Under the pieces are notes generated by a model. The model saw nothing but the letters and a program-made list of their open reading frames with translations, was not told the DNA's origin and ran no database searches. Of a DNA stretch of 64,000 bases, positions 1 through 8,541 are shown in pieces. The DNA is taken from NCBI GenBank assembly GCA_902168105.1, contig CABHOY010000015.1, forward strand, positions 62,001-126,000. The letters are read 5' to 3'. The translations under genes were made by a program, and so were the position numbers. The stretch is from an uncultured Flavihumibacter sp. (lineage in GTDB: Bacteria; Bacteroidota; Bacteroidia; Chitinophagales; Chitinophagaceae). Position 1 is the stretch's first letter; each line of letters opens with the position of its first letter.

Positions 1-152
1 TTCTTCTGAACACTGTATTGTTTGCGCGCCAGCAGCAGGCGGGCCGCCGTAAAGTATGGATATGACGTCACCAGCCTTTCCAGTGCTGCCTCGTCAACCT
101 GTTTAATATCAGGCTGTTGGAATATATGTTGAATGATCCTGTTTGCGGTCAT
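1..152 (-). CDS. Hypothetical protein, N-terminal part (cut by window edge)
   Basis: An open frame starts with ATG at 152 and runs off the left edge, giving about 50 residues (begins MTANRIIQHIFQQPD, contains ALERLVTSYPYFTAARLLLARKQ). The short helical, leucine- and alanine-rich sequence has no motif I can name. It lies just downstream of the LptE gene on the same strand. In Bacteroidota an uncharacterised gene is commonly found at this place, between lptE and secG, so I infer it is that conserved neighbour. The function is unknown and the C-terminus is not visible. Confidence 0.7.
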   Translation of the reverse strand, partial: MTANRIIQHIFQQPDIKQVDEAALERLVTSYPYFTAARLLLARKQYSVQK

Positions 153-199
153 GCTGCTAAAGTATGAAAAAAAATTAAATACGAAAGCTTTTGTAATAC

Positions 200-715
200 T
201 TACCAGTTAGCAAACGCTTTGTTGAAAATATCGTCCACTATTTGTGGCAGGATATTGTTCTCCAGCAAACCATTTTCCACCGCACTTGGTAACTGGGATG
301 CCGAGAAGTCGGCCGAACGGGTGAACGACTGCGTATACCCCTTTTTATCACCTATCCGCTTCACAAAAGTAATATTAACAGTCACCGTCAGCCTGGAAGT
401 AGCAGCCTGGTCCACATTGGTAACCGCAGCATTGCTGAATGAGTAACCTGTTACATTGCCTTTAAATTCATAATCCGCCCCGTCCTCATTGATCTGCACC
501 AGTTTTGTCTGCGACTGTACTTTATTACGCAGCCTTTCGGTCAGGTTCTGACTAAGGGTCGGGTTGTTGATAGGCGCCCTGTTCTCAATAAAACGCACAT
601 TCACTGATTTTGCGCCTGGCTCGATACTGGCCCCGGTAGCGGAATAATGAATGGAGCATCCGCCCAGTAACAGCATTAAGCTGACGGTCATTATCCCCTG
701 GAGTAATCTGATCAT
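200..715 (-). CDS. lptE: LptE-family lipoprotein (LPS assembly)
   Basis: 171 residues. An N-terminal signal peptide ends in a lipobox LLLGGC with the lipidated cysteine at residue 20, so the protein should be anchored in the outer membrane. The pattern of the mature part (IHYSATGASI near the start, a conserved SQNLTERLRNKV helix, C-terminal DDIFNKAFANW) matches the Bacteroidota LptE family, which plugs the LptD translocon for lipopolysaccharide. It lies 55 bases downstream of the sigma-54 activator gene on the same strand and is probably cotranscribed with it. The partial gene at 1-152 follows. Family assignment rests on sequence character and gene order; I could not compare profiles. Confidence 0.8.
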   Translation of the reverse strand: MIRLLQGIMTVSLMLLLGGCSIHYSATGASIEPGAKSVNVRFIENRAPINNPTLSQNLTERLRNKVQSQTKLVQINEDGADYEFKGNVTGYSFSNAAVTNVDQAATSRLTVTVNITFVKRIGDKKGYTQSFTRSADFSASQLPSAVENGLLENNILPQIVDDIFNKAFANW

Positions 716-770
716 CTCGTAAAGTATTAAGGCGCCTGCCGGGAGTGGAACATTTCCGGCAGCCCGCCTG

Positions 771-2021
771 CTATTCGTTAATGTTGTATTCTTTTAATTT
801 TCTGTATAAGGTCCTTTCAGAAATACCCAGGTCAAGCGCTGCATCCTTTCTTTTACCCTTATGCTTTTTCAGGGCTTTGACGATCAGTTCTTTCTCTTTG
901 TCGGCAATGGACAGGGTTTCCTCCACTTCTTCGTGATGGTCGATCTTATTACTTTCCTGTAATATGATCGGCTGCTGGGGTGAAGAAATTGCGTTAGGGA
1001 CCGTGTTCGTGCTCACTTCCGGTTGCGGATGGAAGTTGTGCATCATGTGACTGTCCTGGAAATTGCTGGCATGCGCGATGTTAGGGTTCTGCAGGATGTC
1101 GAAGAACATCTTTTTGAGTTCTGTCACATCCTTCTTCATATCGAAGAACAATTTATACAGGATATCCCTTTCATTAGAGAAGTCGCCGTTGGATTTTGCC
1201 TGCGGTGCTGCGATCATTGGTAACCTGTTAGGTTCGTTCACTTCCGGCAGGAAACGTCTAAGTTCCTGTGCCGTGATCAGTTTGTCCTGCGCCAGTACGG
1301 AGATCTGCTCCGCCATGTTCTTCAGTTCACGTACGTTACCTCTCCACGGATAGTTCACCAGTATGTTACGGGCCTCGTCATCCAGCTGGATACTCGGTGT
1401 TTTGTAACGTTCTGAGAAGTCCACGCAGAACTTACGGAACAACAAAGGAATGTCCTCTTTCCTGTCCCGCAGGGAAGGCACCCTGATGGGCACAGTGTTC
1501 AAACGGTAGTAAAGGTCTTCCCTGAACTTGCCCTGCTGGGTATGATCAAGCAGGTCCCTGTTGGTAGCCGTGATCACACGCACATCTGTTTTCTGCACTT
1601 TGGAAGAACCCACCCTGATAAACTCGCCTGTTTCCAGCATGCGCAGTAGGCGGGCCTGTGTTCCCAGCGGCATTTCCCCGATCTCGTCAAGGAAAATGGT
1701 ACCGCCGTTCACGGTTTCAAAATATCCCTTACGGCTGTCCACGGCTCCGGTAAAAGAGCCTTTTTCATGGCCGAAAAGTTCTGAATCTATAGTCCCTTCC
1801 GGAATAGCGCCGCAGTTTACGGCAATGAAAGGGTTGTGTTTACGGGCACTTAGTGAATGGATAATATTGGAAAACACTTCTTTACCAACGCCGCTTTCAC
1901 CAACTATCAGCACGGTCAGGTCCGTATTGGACACCTGTGCTGCCACCTGCAAGGCATAATTCAATGCAGGCGAGTTTCCTATAATGCCAAACCTGTTTTT
2001 AATGGACTGTATGTTATCCAT
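771..2021 (-). CDS. Sigma-54-dependent Fis-family transcriptional activator
   Basis: 416 residues. The protein starts almost directly with the AAA+ domain: Walker A GESGVGKE at 41-48, the sigma-54 contact loop GSFTGA at 88-93, Walker B GGTIFLDEIG around 106-115. A Fis-type helix-turn-helix lies at the C-terminus (about 375-412, DAALDLGISERTLYRKLKEY). There is no receiver or other sensory domain at the N-terminus, so activity must be controlled by abundance or by a partner. The middle (about 265-365) is a low-complexity, Gln/Asn/His/Pro-rich linker. The order miaB, sigma-54 activator, lptE is common in Bacteroidota, which supports orthology with that conserved regulator. It is 69 bases downstream of miaB. 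Confidence 0.92.
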   Translation of the reverse strand: MDNIQSIKNRFGIIGNSPALNYALQVAAQVSNTDLTVLIVGESGVGKEVFSNIIHSLSARKHNPFIAVNCGAIPEGTIDSELFGHEKGSFTGAVDSRKGYFETVNGGTIFLDEIGEMPLGTQARLLRMLETGEFIRVGSSKVQKTDVRVITATNRDLLDHTQQGKFREDLYYRLNTVPIRVPSLRDRKEDIPLLFRKFCVDFSERYKTPSIQLDDEARNILVNYPWRGNVRELKNMAEQISVLAQDKLITAQELRRFLPEVNEPNRLPMIAAPQAKSNGDFSNERDILYKLFFDMKKDVTELKKMFFDILQNPNIAHASNFQDSHMMHNFHPQPEVSTNTVPNAISSPQQPIILQESNKIDHHEEVEETLSIADKEKELIVKALKKHKGKRKDAALDLGISERTLYRKLKEYNINE

Positions 2022-2090
2022 ATCCTCAATTTACCCTCTTACCGGCCGTACAGGCCTGTAAAAGGTGCTGTGATCCAATAAATTTGTCTT

Positions 2091-3521
2091 TTAAGCTCTC
2101 CCTGTCGAAGTTCCCAGTAATGTGCCGGCAGTACAGTCGTCCACCTTCACCCATACATATTCGCCCTTACGGAAATCTTCTTTAGGGAAGATCACCACCT
2201 TGTTATGATCTGTTCTGCCGAAGAGATGATCTTCAGAGCGTTTGGAAGTGCCTTCGATCAGCACTTTAAACGTTTTACCAACATCCTGCTGCATACTGCT
2301 GAGTGATTGTCCGCGGTGCAATTCCACCACTTCCGCCAGTCTACGTTTTTTAACTTCTTCCGGCACATCATCCTGGTAACGGCGTGCGGCCAGTGTACCC
2401 GGGCGCTCGGAATAGAAGAACATATATGCAAGGTCGTACCGGCCGTAGGCCATCAGGCTCATGGTATCCTGGTGGTCTTCTTCTGTTTCTGTGCAGAAGC
2501 CGGTAATAACATCCGTGGACAAGGCGCAGTCGGGCAGTATTTCACGGATGCGGTCAACTTTTTTCATGTACCATTCCCTGGTGTAGGTACGGTTCATCAG
2601 CTGCAGTATACGGGTGCTGCCGCTTTGCATAGGCAGGTGGATGTATTTGCAGATGTTCTCGTATTTCGCCATGGTGAACAATACATCATCTGTAATGTCT
2701 TTAGGATGGGATGTGCTGAAACGCACTCTCAGTAATGGACTGATCAGCGCTACCTGTTCCAGCAGATTGGCAAAGGTGGTAATAACAGATGCGTCCTGCG
2801 GGTCTACCCAATAGTAAGAATCCACATTCTGGCCCAGCAAGGTCACTTCACGGTAGCCCCTGTTGAACATATCAGTAGCTTCCTGCAGGATGGACGCCAC
2901 GTCCCTGCTACGCTCACGTCCACGGGTAAATGGCACCACACAGAAAGAGCACATATTATTACAGCCACGCATAATGGAAACAAAGGCGGTTACACCATTG
3001 CTGTCCAGTCTTACGGGATTGATGTCGCCATAGGTCTCTTCACGGCTCAATTGTACGTTTACCGCCTTCTGACCGGTTTCAGCCTCTTCGATGAGGGCAG
3101 GCAGGGTCCTGTAGGCATCAGGGCCTACTACCATGTCCACCAGTTTTTCTTCTTCGAGGAGCTTCGCCTTCAAACGTTCAGCCATACACCCCAGCACTCC
3201 CACCAGCAGTTCCGGATTACGTTGTTTTATTTTCCGGAATTCTGTCAGCCGTTTACGTACGGTCGTTTCCGCTTTTTCCCTGATAGAACAGGTGTTGAGC
3301 AGCACAAGGCTGGCCTCTTCCAGGTTACGGGTAGGCCCGAAACCTTCTTCTTTGAGAATGGACGCCACGATCTCACTGTCGTTAAAGTTCATCTGGCAAC
3401 CATAACTCTCTATATAGAATTTTTTAGTATAAGTCTGTGTTTCTTCAGCCACGGGTGCGTAAGCCTCACCCTGGCGACTTTCGTCATGCACTTTTGTAAC
3501 CTGTTCCAGCATCCTTTGCAA
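2091..3521 (-). CDS. miaB: tRNA-2-methylthio-N6-dimethylallyladenosine synthase MiaB
   Basis: 476 residues. Radical-SAM methylthiotransferase that adds the methylthio group to N6-isopentenyl-A37 of tRNAs reading UNN codons. Three cysteines of the N-terminal UPF0004 domain (C42, C78, C112) hold the auxiliary iron-sulfur cluster. The radical-SAM triad CxxxCxxC is at C187, C191, C194 ([10 protein letters not shown]). A TRAM RNA-binding domain occupies about 405-470. The length is normal for MiaB with a short N-terminal extension. A second ATG lies three codons downstream. A minus-strand TAnnTTTG box 16 bases upstream supports transcription from here. MiaE, which hydroxylates the product, is also in this window (36179-36775). 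Confidence 0.95.
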   Translation of the reverse strand: MQRMLEQVTKVHDESRQGEAYAPVAEETQTYTKKFYIESYGCQMNFNDSEIVASILKEEGFGPTRNLEEASLVLLNTCSIREKAETTVRKRLTEFRKIKQRNPELLVGVLGCMAERLKAKLLEEEKLVDMVVGPDAYRTLPALIEEAETGQKAVNVQLSREETYGDINPVRLDSNGVTAFVSIMRGCNNMCSFCVVPFTRGRERSRDVASILQEATDMFNRGYREVTLLGQNVDSYYWVDPQDASVITTFANLLEQVALISPLLRVRFSTSHPKDITDDVLFTMAKYENICKYIHLPMQSGSTRILQLMNRTYTREWYMKKVDRIREILPDCALSTDVITGFCTETEEDHQDTMSLMAYGRYDLAYMFFYSERPGTLAARRYQDDVPEEVKKRRLAEVVELHRGQSLSSMQQDVGKTFKVLIEGTSKRSEDHLFGRTDHNKVVIFPKEDFRKGEYVWVKVDDCTAGTLLGTSTGRA

Positions 3522-3536
3522 GTAATTTTAGGAAAG

Positions 3537-3544
3537 CAAAACTA
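3537..3544 (-). promoter_or_regulatory. Bacteroidota -7 promoter element upstream of miaB
   Basis: On the minus strand the sequence is TAGTTTTG, an exact match to the Bacteroidota -7 consensus TAnnTTTG, ending 16 bases before the miaB ATG at 3521. No clear TTTG -33 element is visible at the right distance, so this is a partial match. It suggests that miaB, the sigma-54 activator and lptE are transcribed separately from the response regulator upstream. Confidence 0.45.
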
Positions 3545-3597
3545 CACAATAAAATCCGAAAATGACAGAATGGCATGATAGGTAGTATAGCTGGTGA

Positions 3598-4224
3598 TTA
3601 CAGGCCTTTTTCCAGCAGAAAACGGGTAAGGGCGGCGGGACTTTTGAGCTGGAGTTTCTGCATAATGTTCTTCCTGTGCGTTTCTACGGTATAAATGCTT
3701 AAATACAGATGGGTGGCTATCTGCTGATTGGTGAACTGTTGGTTGATCAGCTGCAGGATCTCAGTTTCCCGCCTGGTCAGGTTAAATTCCCTGATCGGGA
3801 GGTTTTCCGATTCCGGATGATAAAGGCGGGGCATGGCGGGAAAACAAGACTGGCCTTTACTTACCTGACGGATGGTTTGTAACAGTTCATCCTTATTGCA
3901 GGTTTTCAGCAGGTAGCCGTCAGCGCCATAACTATGGGCCAGGGAGATAAGATGGGGATCGTTGTAACTGGACAGGATAATGGTCCTGATATGAGGAAAT
4001 TCCTGCCGGATGAGCTTTGTTGCTTCCAGGCCGTTCAGTACGGGCATATTGATGTCCAGGATGACAATATCGGGCTGGTGGCGGGATAACAGGTCTATCA
4101 GTTCCTGACCGTTAGTGGCAATGGCCAGGACGGCCACATTAGGGACCGTCTGCAGAATAGAGTGGATACCGTCGGCAAAAAGGGTATGATCATCAGCCAG
4201 AATGATGTTAACAGGTAGCTGCAT
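3598..4224 (-). CDS. NarL/LuxR-type response regulator
   Basis: 208 residues. Receiver domain at about 5-120 with the acidic pair D11-D12, phospho-acceptor D57 (VILDINMP) and K107 (LLK). A LuxR-type helix-turn-helix follows at about 145-205 (LTRRETEILQLI ... YTVETHRKNIMQKL). It is encoded directly after the histidine kinase at 4208-5080 with a 17-base overlap, so the two are translationally coupled and form one two-component system. Target genes are unknown. Confidence 0.93.
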   Translation of the reverse strand: MQLPVNIILADDHTLFADGIHSILQTVPNVAVLAIATNGQELIDLLSRHQPDIVILDINMPVLNGLEATKLIRQEFPHIRTIILSSYNDPHLISLAHSYGADGYLLKTCNKDELLQTIRQVSKGQSCFPAMPRLYHPESENLPIREFNLTRRETEILQLINQQFTNQQIATHLYLSIYTVETHRKNIMQKLQLKSPAALTRFLLEKGL

Positions 4225-5080
4225 GTTGTGGAATTACAGGAATGTGAATGATAAAGGTGGTGCCGGAAATGCCTGAATCGACGTGTAATTTCCCGCCTAA
4301 CGATCTTACCCGGCTTTTTACACCCGGCAGTCCGATGCCCTGCATCCGGCCGGGGGAGGTGGATAATCCGATACCATCGTCTTCCACCACTATCTCCAGA
4401 TGATCAGGACAATACAACAACTGGATAGTAGCGGCCGACGCCTTCGCGTGCCTGATAATGTTATTGGTGAGTTCCATGATAATGCGGTACAAGATCAGCT
4501 CCTGCCGGGGATCAAAATACGGCTGGTACTTATTGGTGCAAAAATGGAACAGGATATCCGGGGTAGTGATCAGGGAAAAATAAGACTGGAGGATATCCGT
4601 CAGGGGAATATTGCCAAAAAGGGGAGGGATCAGGTTATGCGCCGCCCTGCGCACATTCTGGCTGGTCTGGTCCACCAGCTGCAAAAGGCTGGTAGCTTTC
4701 TGCTCATCCTGTTTCGTCCTGTAATGCAGGTTTTGCAGATTGACCCGGATAGCGGCCAGGTTACCGCCTATCTCATCATGAATATCAGCAGCAATACGTT
4801 TGCGCTCCGCCTCCTGGATATCCAGCTCCTGGTTGGTCATCATCGCCTGCTGCTCCTGTAACTTCCGTACCAGCTCCTTTTGCCTTTTCTGGTAGACATC
4901 CAGCCGGCGTAGCATCACCACTATCCAAACCGAAACACTCCCTATGCATGCAATTGGCAAAATTCCTGAAGTCACAAGATAAGTGCTGAGTGGATAGATC
5001 AAGTGTAGGAAATAACTATGTATCGGCCCTAAAAAGGCCGGCGTAGAGGGTATGAAATACATGAAAAGTTCCTCGGTCAT
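4208..5080 (-). CDS. Sensor histidine kinase, NarX-type (HisKA_3)
   Basis: 290 residues. A hydrophobic stretch at about 25-57 gives one or two membrane segments, with no recognisable periplasmic sensor domain. A coiled coil (60-90) leads to the dimerisation box ERKRIAADIHDEIGGN with H101 as the phosphorylated residue. The HATPase domain carries the N-box ELTNNIIRHAKA and the G-box DDGIGL. This architecture feeds NarL/LuxR regulators, and its partner is the overlapping gene at 3598. An ATG six codons in would also work as the start. The gene begins downstream of a 630-base non-coding region with two giant palindromes. Confidence 0.9.
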   Translation of the reverse strand: MTEELFMYFIPSTPAFLGPIHSYFLHLIYPLSTYLVTSGILPIACIGSVSVWIVVMLRRLDVYQKRQKELVRKLQEQQAMMTNQELDIQEAERKRIAADIHDEIGGNLAAIRVNLQNLHYRTKQDEQKATSLLQLVDQTSQNVRRAAHNLIPPLFGNIPLTDILQSYFSLITTPDILFHFCTNKYQPYFDPRQELILYRIIMELTNNIIRHAKASAATIQLLYCPDHLEIVVEDDGIGLSTSPGRMQGIGLPGVKSRVRSLGGKLHVDSGISGTTFIIHIPVIPQHAATC

Positions 5081-5405
5081 AGTACAGAGAATGAACGTCG
5101 TGTGAATCTTAGAACCTGACAGATTATCTATTGGGGTAGTGCTGAAAAGTTTGTCGCTGATTTATACACAAGTCTACAAAAAAAAGTGTTGCAACGGTGA
5201 AAACAAGAGCAGTTTGTGAAAAAAAATAACCCTGAAAATGAATTGCTTACCCTTTCGGAGAGATTGAGGGAGGGTTTGTCCGTTTTTGGACCTGAGAGGT
5301 GGTATTTTACAGATTGCGGGAGGCTTATTTAGGTCAGGGGCTAAAATACGTTTGTAGTACCAATTTAAGGTTGGGGTGGGTGGACGATCAGCTGCTATAG
5401 TATGG

Positions 5406-5520
5406 TTCAAGTTCGCTTCAGGAGTACATCAACTATCCTTATCCTCCCTTTATCCTCCCTTCTGAAGGGAAGATAAAGGGAGGATAAGGATAGTTGATGT
5501 ACTCCTGAAGCGAACTTGAA
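5406..5520. repeat. 115-base near-perfect palindrome (P1)
   Basis: The two 57-base arms are complementary around a single central base (5463), with one mismatch only: C5455 against A5471, eight bases from the centre. The inner part of the left arm is built of 11-base units of the form ATCCTCCnTTn, two in tandem. The outer arm starts TTCAAGTTCGCTTCAGG. Just outside the right arm the sequence TGAAGCGAAC is repeated. It lies in the 632-base gap (5081-5712) between the RloB gene and the histidine kinase gene. It could act as a transcription terminator for the rloAB genes, but it is far longer than any normal terminator. The inner core is shared with the palindrome at 5564-5672. Confidence 0.95.
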
Positions 5521-5563
5521 GCGAACATCAGGTGTGATCAAATAGTATGTTGAGTCAGTATAT

Positions 5564-5672
5564 AACCAGGATACAGCTTTCATATAACGTTCATGATCTT
5601 CCGTTCATCCTCCGTTCGGAACGGAAGATGAACGGAAGATCATGAACGTTATATGAAAGCTGTATCCTGGTT
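5564..5672. repeat. 109-base near-perfect palindrome (P2), same design as P1
   Basis: The two 54-base arms are complementary around a single central base (5618), with one mismatch: C5610 against A5626, again exactly eight bases from the centre and again C opposite A. The inner arm has the same 11-base units (ATCTTCCGTTC then ATCCTCCGTTC) as P1. Where the units differ between P1 and P2, both arms have changed together so that pairing is kept. The outer arm (AACCAGGATACAGC) is unrelated to that of P1. P1 and P2 are 43 bases apart. The rest of the 5081-5712 gap holds no gene that I can support. Confidence 0.95.
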
Positions 5673-5712
5673 GAATTGTGGTGTTTTGTATGAGTTGCTG
5701 GTAGTATGAGGA

Positions 5713-6408
5713 TCAATATTTTGCTTCTCTGTTCTCTATGTGTGCCATTAATCGCTCAACCAACTTGTAAACCCTTGTATAGGGATTCCACTGAGCAGGT
5801 GGTTTTCCTGCGTGGAGGGCTTCCAGTTTATGTCCGCGTCCGATTGCAATGTTTACGTTATTTGTACCATGTACTTTTTTGCAGATTTCGGCATCACTCT
5901 TTGCATAGCTTGTTTTTAATATGTTAGAAAGCCGCTCAAAGTACATTTTCCTCCCAATGGCTGCATCTAGTGATCCGAAATGTAGGATAAACCAAAGTTC
6001 AAAACATTCATTAGAATGTCCACTTTCAATGCCTTCTCTCTCTGCTAGCGCTATTGCTTTTTCATAATCAGTGTCTGTAAAATCGTCTTTGTCAAATACT
6101 GCCCATACTTCGTCGTAACAGGGAGTTGAGCGATTTTTCCTCTTCTCTTCCCGAAGGTCTATTGCCTTTTTTACAACAGCGATAGTATCTTTACTATGTC
6201 CTTTGGTATCTACTTTAACCATTTTGTTGGGCAGAAGAGATGCCAGATATTTGAAATACAAAACCTCCGTTTCGGTGCCCTGGCTTACTATAAGATAGTA
6301 TTTTCGTTCTATCTTACCATCTACAACAGGTATAGTAGGTTTCCCAGCTTGAATCTCGGCCATCAGCTCTGCGAACCCACTAAGTTTTTTGCTCTTATTT
6401 TTTGCCAT
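5713..6408 (-). CDS. RloB-like (AbiLii-like) TOPRIM-type protein, putative phage defence
   Basis: 231 residues. The second half of a two-gene ATPase/RloB module. Motifs: a TOPRIM-like beginning YYLIVSQGTETEVLYF at 37-52, an acidic cluster FDKDDF at 105-110, and SNECFELWFILHF at 132-144, the pattern typical of RloB proteins. In most members I remember the first motif has Glu-Gly (EG). Here it is Gln-Gly (Q43, codon CAG), which could affect metal binding. The start overlaps the end of the ATPase gene by 14 bases, so the pair is coupled. Related pairs include AbiL (AbiLi/AbiLii), an abortive-infection system. The activity here is inferred, not shown. The region is AT-richer than its flanks, consistent with transfer. 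Confidence 0.8.
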   Translation of the reverse strand: MAKNKSKKLSGFAELMAEIQAGKPTIPVVDGKIERKYYLIVSQGTETEVLYFKYLASLLPNKMVKVDTKGHSKDTIAVVKKAIDLREEKRKNRSTPCYDEVWAVFDKDDFTDTDYEKAIALAEREGIESGHSNECFELWFILHFGSLDAAIGRKMYFERLSNILKTSYAKSDAEICKKVHGTNNVNIAIGRGHKLEALHAGKPPAQWNPYTRVYKLVERLMAHIENREAKY

Positions 6409-7660
6409 CCTTTAGGAACGTTTCAAGATTTTCGATAAAAGGAATGCCTCCATATTTACCATCCAGATAGTTTTTTGCAAAAGGAGTTTCATTGCGTACA
6501 GATTTGTATTCAGCAAGGCTTGCCACATTTGTTGCGCCGAAATTGTCTTTTTCAACAATGTAAACCTGATCCCTTCTCAGGAGCTCCTGATCTACTACAG
6601 AGATATCATGACTAACGGCCATTAACTGTGCACCGCTTTTTACACTTTCACTATTAAAAAGGCCTACAATTGCTTTAGTCAATAGTGTGTGAAATCTAGC
6701 GTCCAGCTCGTCAATGATGACCAAATTGCCGTGTTTTATAGAAGATAGTATTGCGCCAATGACGTTATAAAATTTCATAGTGCCTTCCGATTCATGCGTC
6801 AGCATATCAAAGAACTCGATACCTGTCACCTGCCCTTCATTATTGTAAATGTCGTGATGCGCAAATACGCGGCCCTTGTTATCCGGGTCCGAGTCATCAG
6901 AAGACAGAACACCAACGTCCTGAAGGTGCCGCCTCTGGTTCTCCATAAAAGGTACCAATTTTACTGACTTAATACCCAGATCTGCATGGGATATCAGATC
7001 ATTGATCAGGCTATTGTATTCCTGTTTTTCTAAGAGCTCGTTTGTGTGGCTTTTGTATGAATCGTCATGAAGCCCATGTATGGTAACCATGTCGAAAAAC
7101 CATTTATAGATTTCTTTAGCTAACGGCACATTCCATTGATCTGCGACGGACAGGAAGAGTACATTTTCATTACACTTTTTTTCCACCCCCTTTGCATTCT
7201 GAAACTTCTTTTCATTGATCTCGAAATCTTGACCAACTCTTAAAAAAACTGCTGAATCAGTTGTTGATCTCACTTCGATCAGCCACTCTGAGTCTATATG
7301 TTTATTGGTCGCTTTAAAGCCGTACTTGTAGCGCTTATTTTTAATAATGAATTCAGATTCGAACTGTGAAGGTTGTTTTACACTTTCCGTATTCAGTTTG
7401 AATGGCTGCACTGGCAGCAAAGTTGTGCTGTGGTTAGCCGTTGATTTCAATATAAGCGCACGGTAGGTAACAAATGCATCCAGTATTTTTGATTTGCCGC
7501 TAGCATTAGCCCCATACAACAATACAGTCTTAAGCAATTTTGCTTTGCCTTTCTCAATCACATTGCTGTGCTGATGGGCTGATATTGCTGTAGCCTCAAA
7601 ATTGATAACTACCGGGTCTTTAATAGACTTAAAGTTCTCTGCTTTGAAATATACTAGCAT
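6395..7660 (-). CDS. RloA-like (AbiLi-like) AAA-type ATPase, putative phage defence
   Basis: 421 residues from the ATG at 7660; an in-frame upstream ATG at 7699 would add a 13-residue hydrophobic tail, but MLVYFKAENFKSI is the usual beginning of this family. Walker A GANASGKS at 50-57, an ABC-like signature ESEGTMKF, Walker B NLVIIDELDARFH and a switch histidine in LMAVSHD near the C-terminus define an SMC/OLD-like ATPase of the AAA_15/AAA_21 type. Such ATPases sense infection and control a partner nuclease or toxin, here the RloB-like protein encoded next to it with a 14-base overlap. Substrate and trigger are unknown. Confidence 0.87.
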   Translation of the reverse strand: MLVYFKAENFKSIKDPVVINFEATAISAHQHSNVIEKGKAKLLKTVLLYGANASGKSKILDAFVTYRALILKSTANHSTTLLPVQPFKLNTESVKQPSQFESEFIIKNKRYKYGFKATNKHIDSEWLIEVRSTTDSAVFLRVGQDFEINEKKFQNAKGVEKKCNENVLFLSVADQWNVPLAKEIYKWFFDMVTIHGLHDDSYKSHTNELLEKQEYNSLINDLISHADLGIKSVKLVPFMENQRRHLQDVGVLSSDDSDPDNKGRVFAHHDIYNNEGQVTGIEFFDMLTHESEGTMKFYNVIGAILSSIKHGNLVIIDELDARFHTLLTKAIVGLFNSESVKSGAQLMAVSHDISVVDQELLRRDQVYIVEKDNFGATNVASLAEYKSVRNETPFAKNYLDGKYGGIPFIENLETFLKDGKK

Positions 7661-7834
7661 ATACACGGGTTTTATACAAAGTAAGGCAAATAAAAGCAAG
7701 ATCTACTAAAAATGGCTTCATTTATGCAGAAAATCTGCATAATGTGACTTTTTATTCCGTTATAGAGATAGTCGCCTTGTGGTGACAGATCAGGCGTAGG
7801 AAAGGATACGCTCCGGTTCCGGGCACTAAAGTAA

Positions 7835-7864
7835 AAGCCGGCTCAATTATTATTGAACCGGCTT
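7835..7864 (-). terminator. Hairpin downstream of the histidine phosphatase gene
   Basis: AAGCCGGCTCAAT pairs with ATTGAACCGGCTT with one mismatch and a short loop. Read on the minus strand it follows the stop codon of the phosphatase gene at 7901 by about 37 bases and is followed by CTTTTAC, so it is a plausible intrinsic terminator separating that gene from the rloAB pair. Confidence 0.6.
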
Positions 7865-7900
7865 ATTTCTAATACCTATAGGACCGACAATAAGTTATTT

Positions 7901-8482
7901 TCAGACCGCATCCAAATGAACGGTACAATTGTACAGTTCACATTCCCATTCGTCGTCATTCACAGTAAAACGCGTAACGGAGGTGTTTTTAAGCATGACG
8001 TCCTGGGCAAGGTCAGGCGCCAGTTTGCGAAGCAACTGACGGATAAAACCGCCATGGCTCACAATAAGGATATGTTTTCCGGCATGTTCGTGCAGGAGGT
8101 CGTCCAGGAAGTTAAGCCCCCGGCCCAGTACGGACTGTTCAGTTTCCCGGCTCAGTTCAAGCTGCCGCCAATCGGCGCCCCATTTAGCGATCCTGTCCGC
8201 CTCGGTAGTGCCTTCTGTTAGTCCGCCGTGCACTTCCATAATGCGTTTATCATGGCGGATATCGGTAATACCCAGTCCGGCGGCAATGATCTCTCCGGTC
8301 TGCCTGGCGCGTGACAGGTGACTGGTATAAACAATGTCCCAATGTTCATCGGAAAGGCGGATACCCAGTTTCCGGGCCTGTTCAAGTCCTTCGGCGTCCA
8401 GAGGTATGTCTGTGCTGCCCTGCATTTTCCCTTCTTTGTTCCATGCTGTACTTCCGTGACGGATCAGGGCTATACGTGTCAT
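7901..8482 (-). CDS. Histidine phosphatase family protein (phosphoglycerate mutase-like)
   Basis: 193 residues from the ATG at 8482; an in-frame GTG two codons upstream (8488) is possible but unnecessary. The N-terminal motif LIRHGSTAWN contains the catalytic RHG with the phosphorylated histidine. The second catalytic histidine is in LIVSHGGFIRQLL. The sequence fits the CobC/GpmB-like branch (broad-specificity phosphatase, alpha-ribazole phosphatase or related). Without neighbours of cobalamin synthesis the substrate cannot be named. It lies between the RloAB islet and the second two-component system and is likely a separate unit. Confidence 0.88.
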   Translation of the reverse strand: MTRIALIRHGSTAWNKEGKMQGSTDIPLDAEGLEQARKLGIRLSDEHWDIVYTSHLSRARQTGEIIAAGLGITDIRHDKRIMEVHGGLTEGTTEADRIAKWGADWRQLELSRETEQSVLGRGLNFLDDLLHEHAGKHILIVSHGGFIRQLLRKLAPDLAQDVMLKNTSVTRFTVNDDEWECELYNCTVHLDAV

Positions 8483-8541
8483 AGGCACTCTTATCTGTTG
8501 GTTGCCGCAAATATACGCACAGATCGTCAGTAATGAAAGGC

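Noticed and set aside
5174..5410. 78-codon minus-strand open frame next to palindrome P1
   Set aside because: Composition is not protein-like (runs of Pro, Lys and Phe), it ends against the palindrome arm, and it has no family pattern. Treated as chance.
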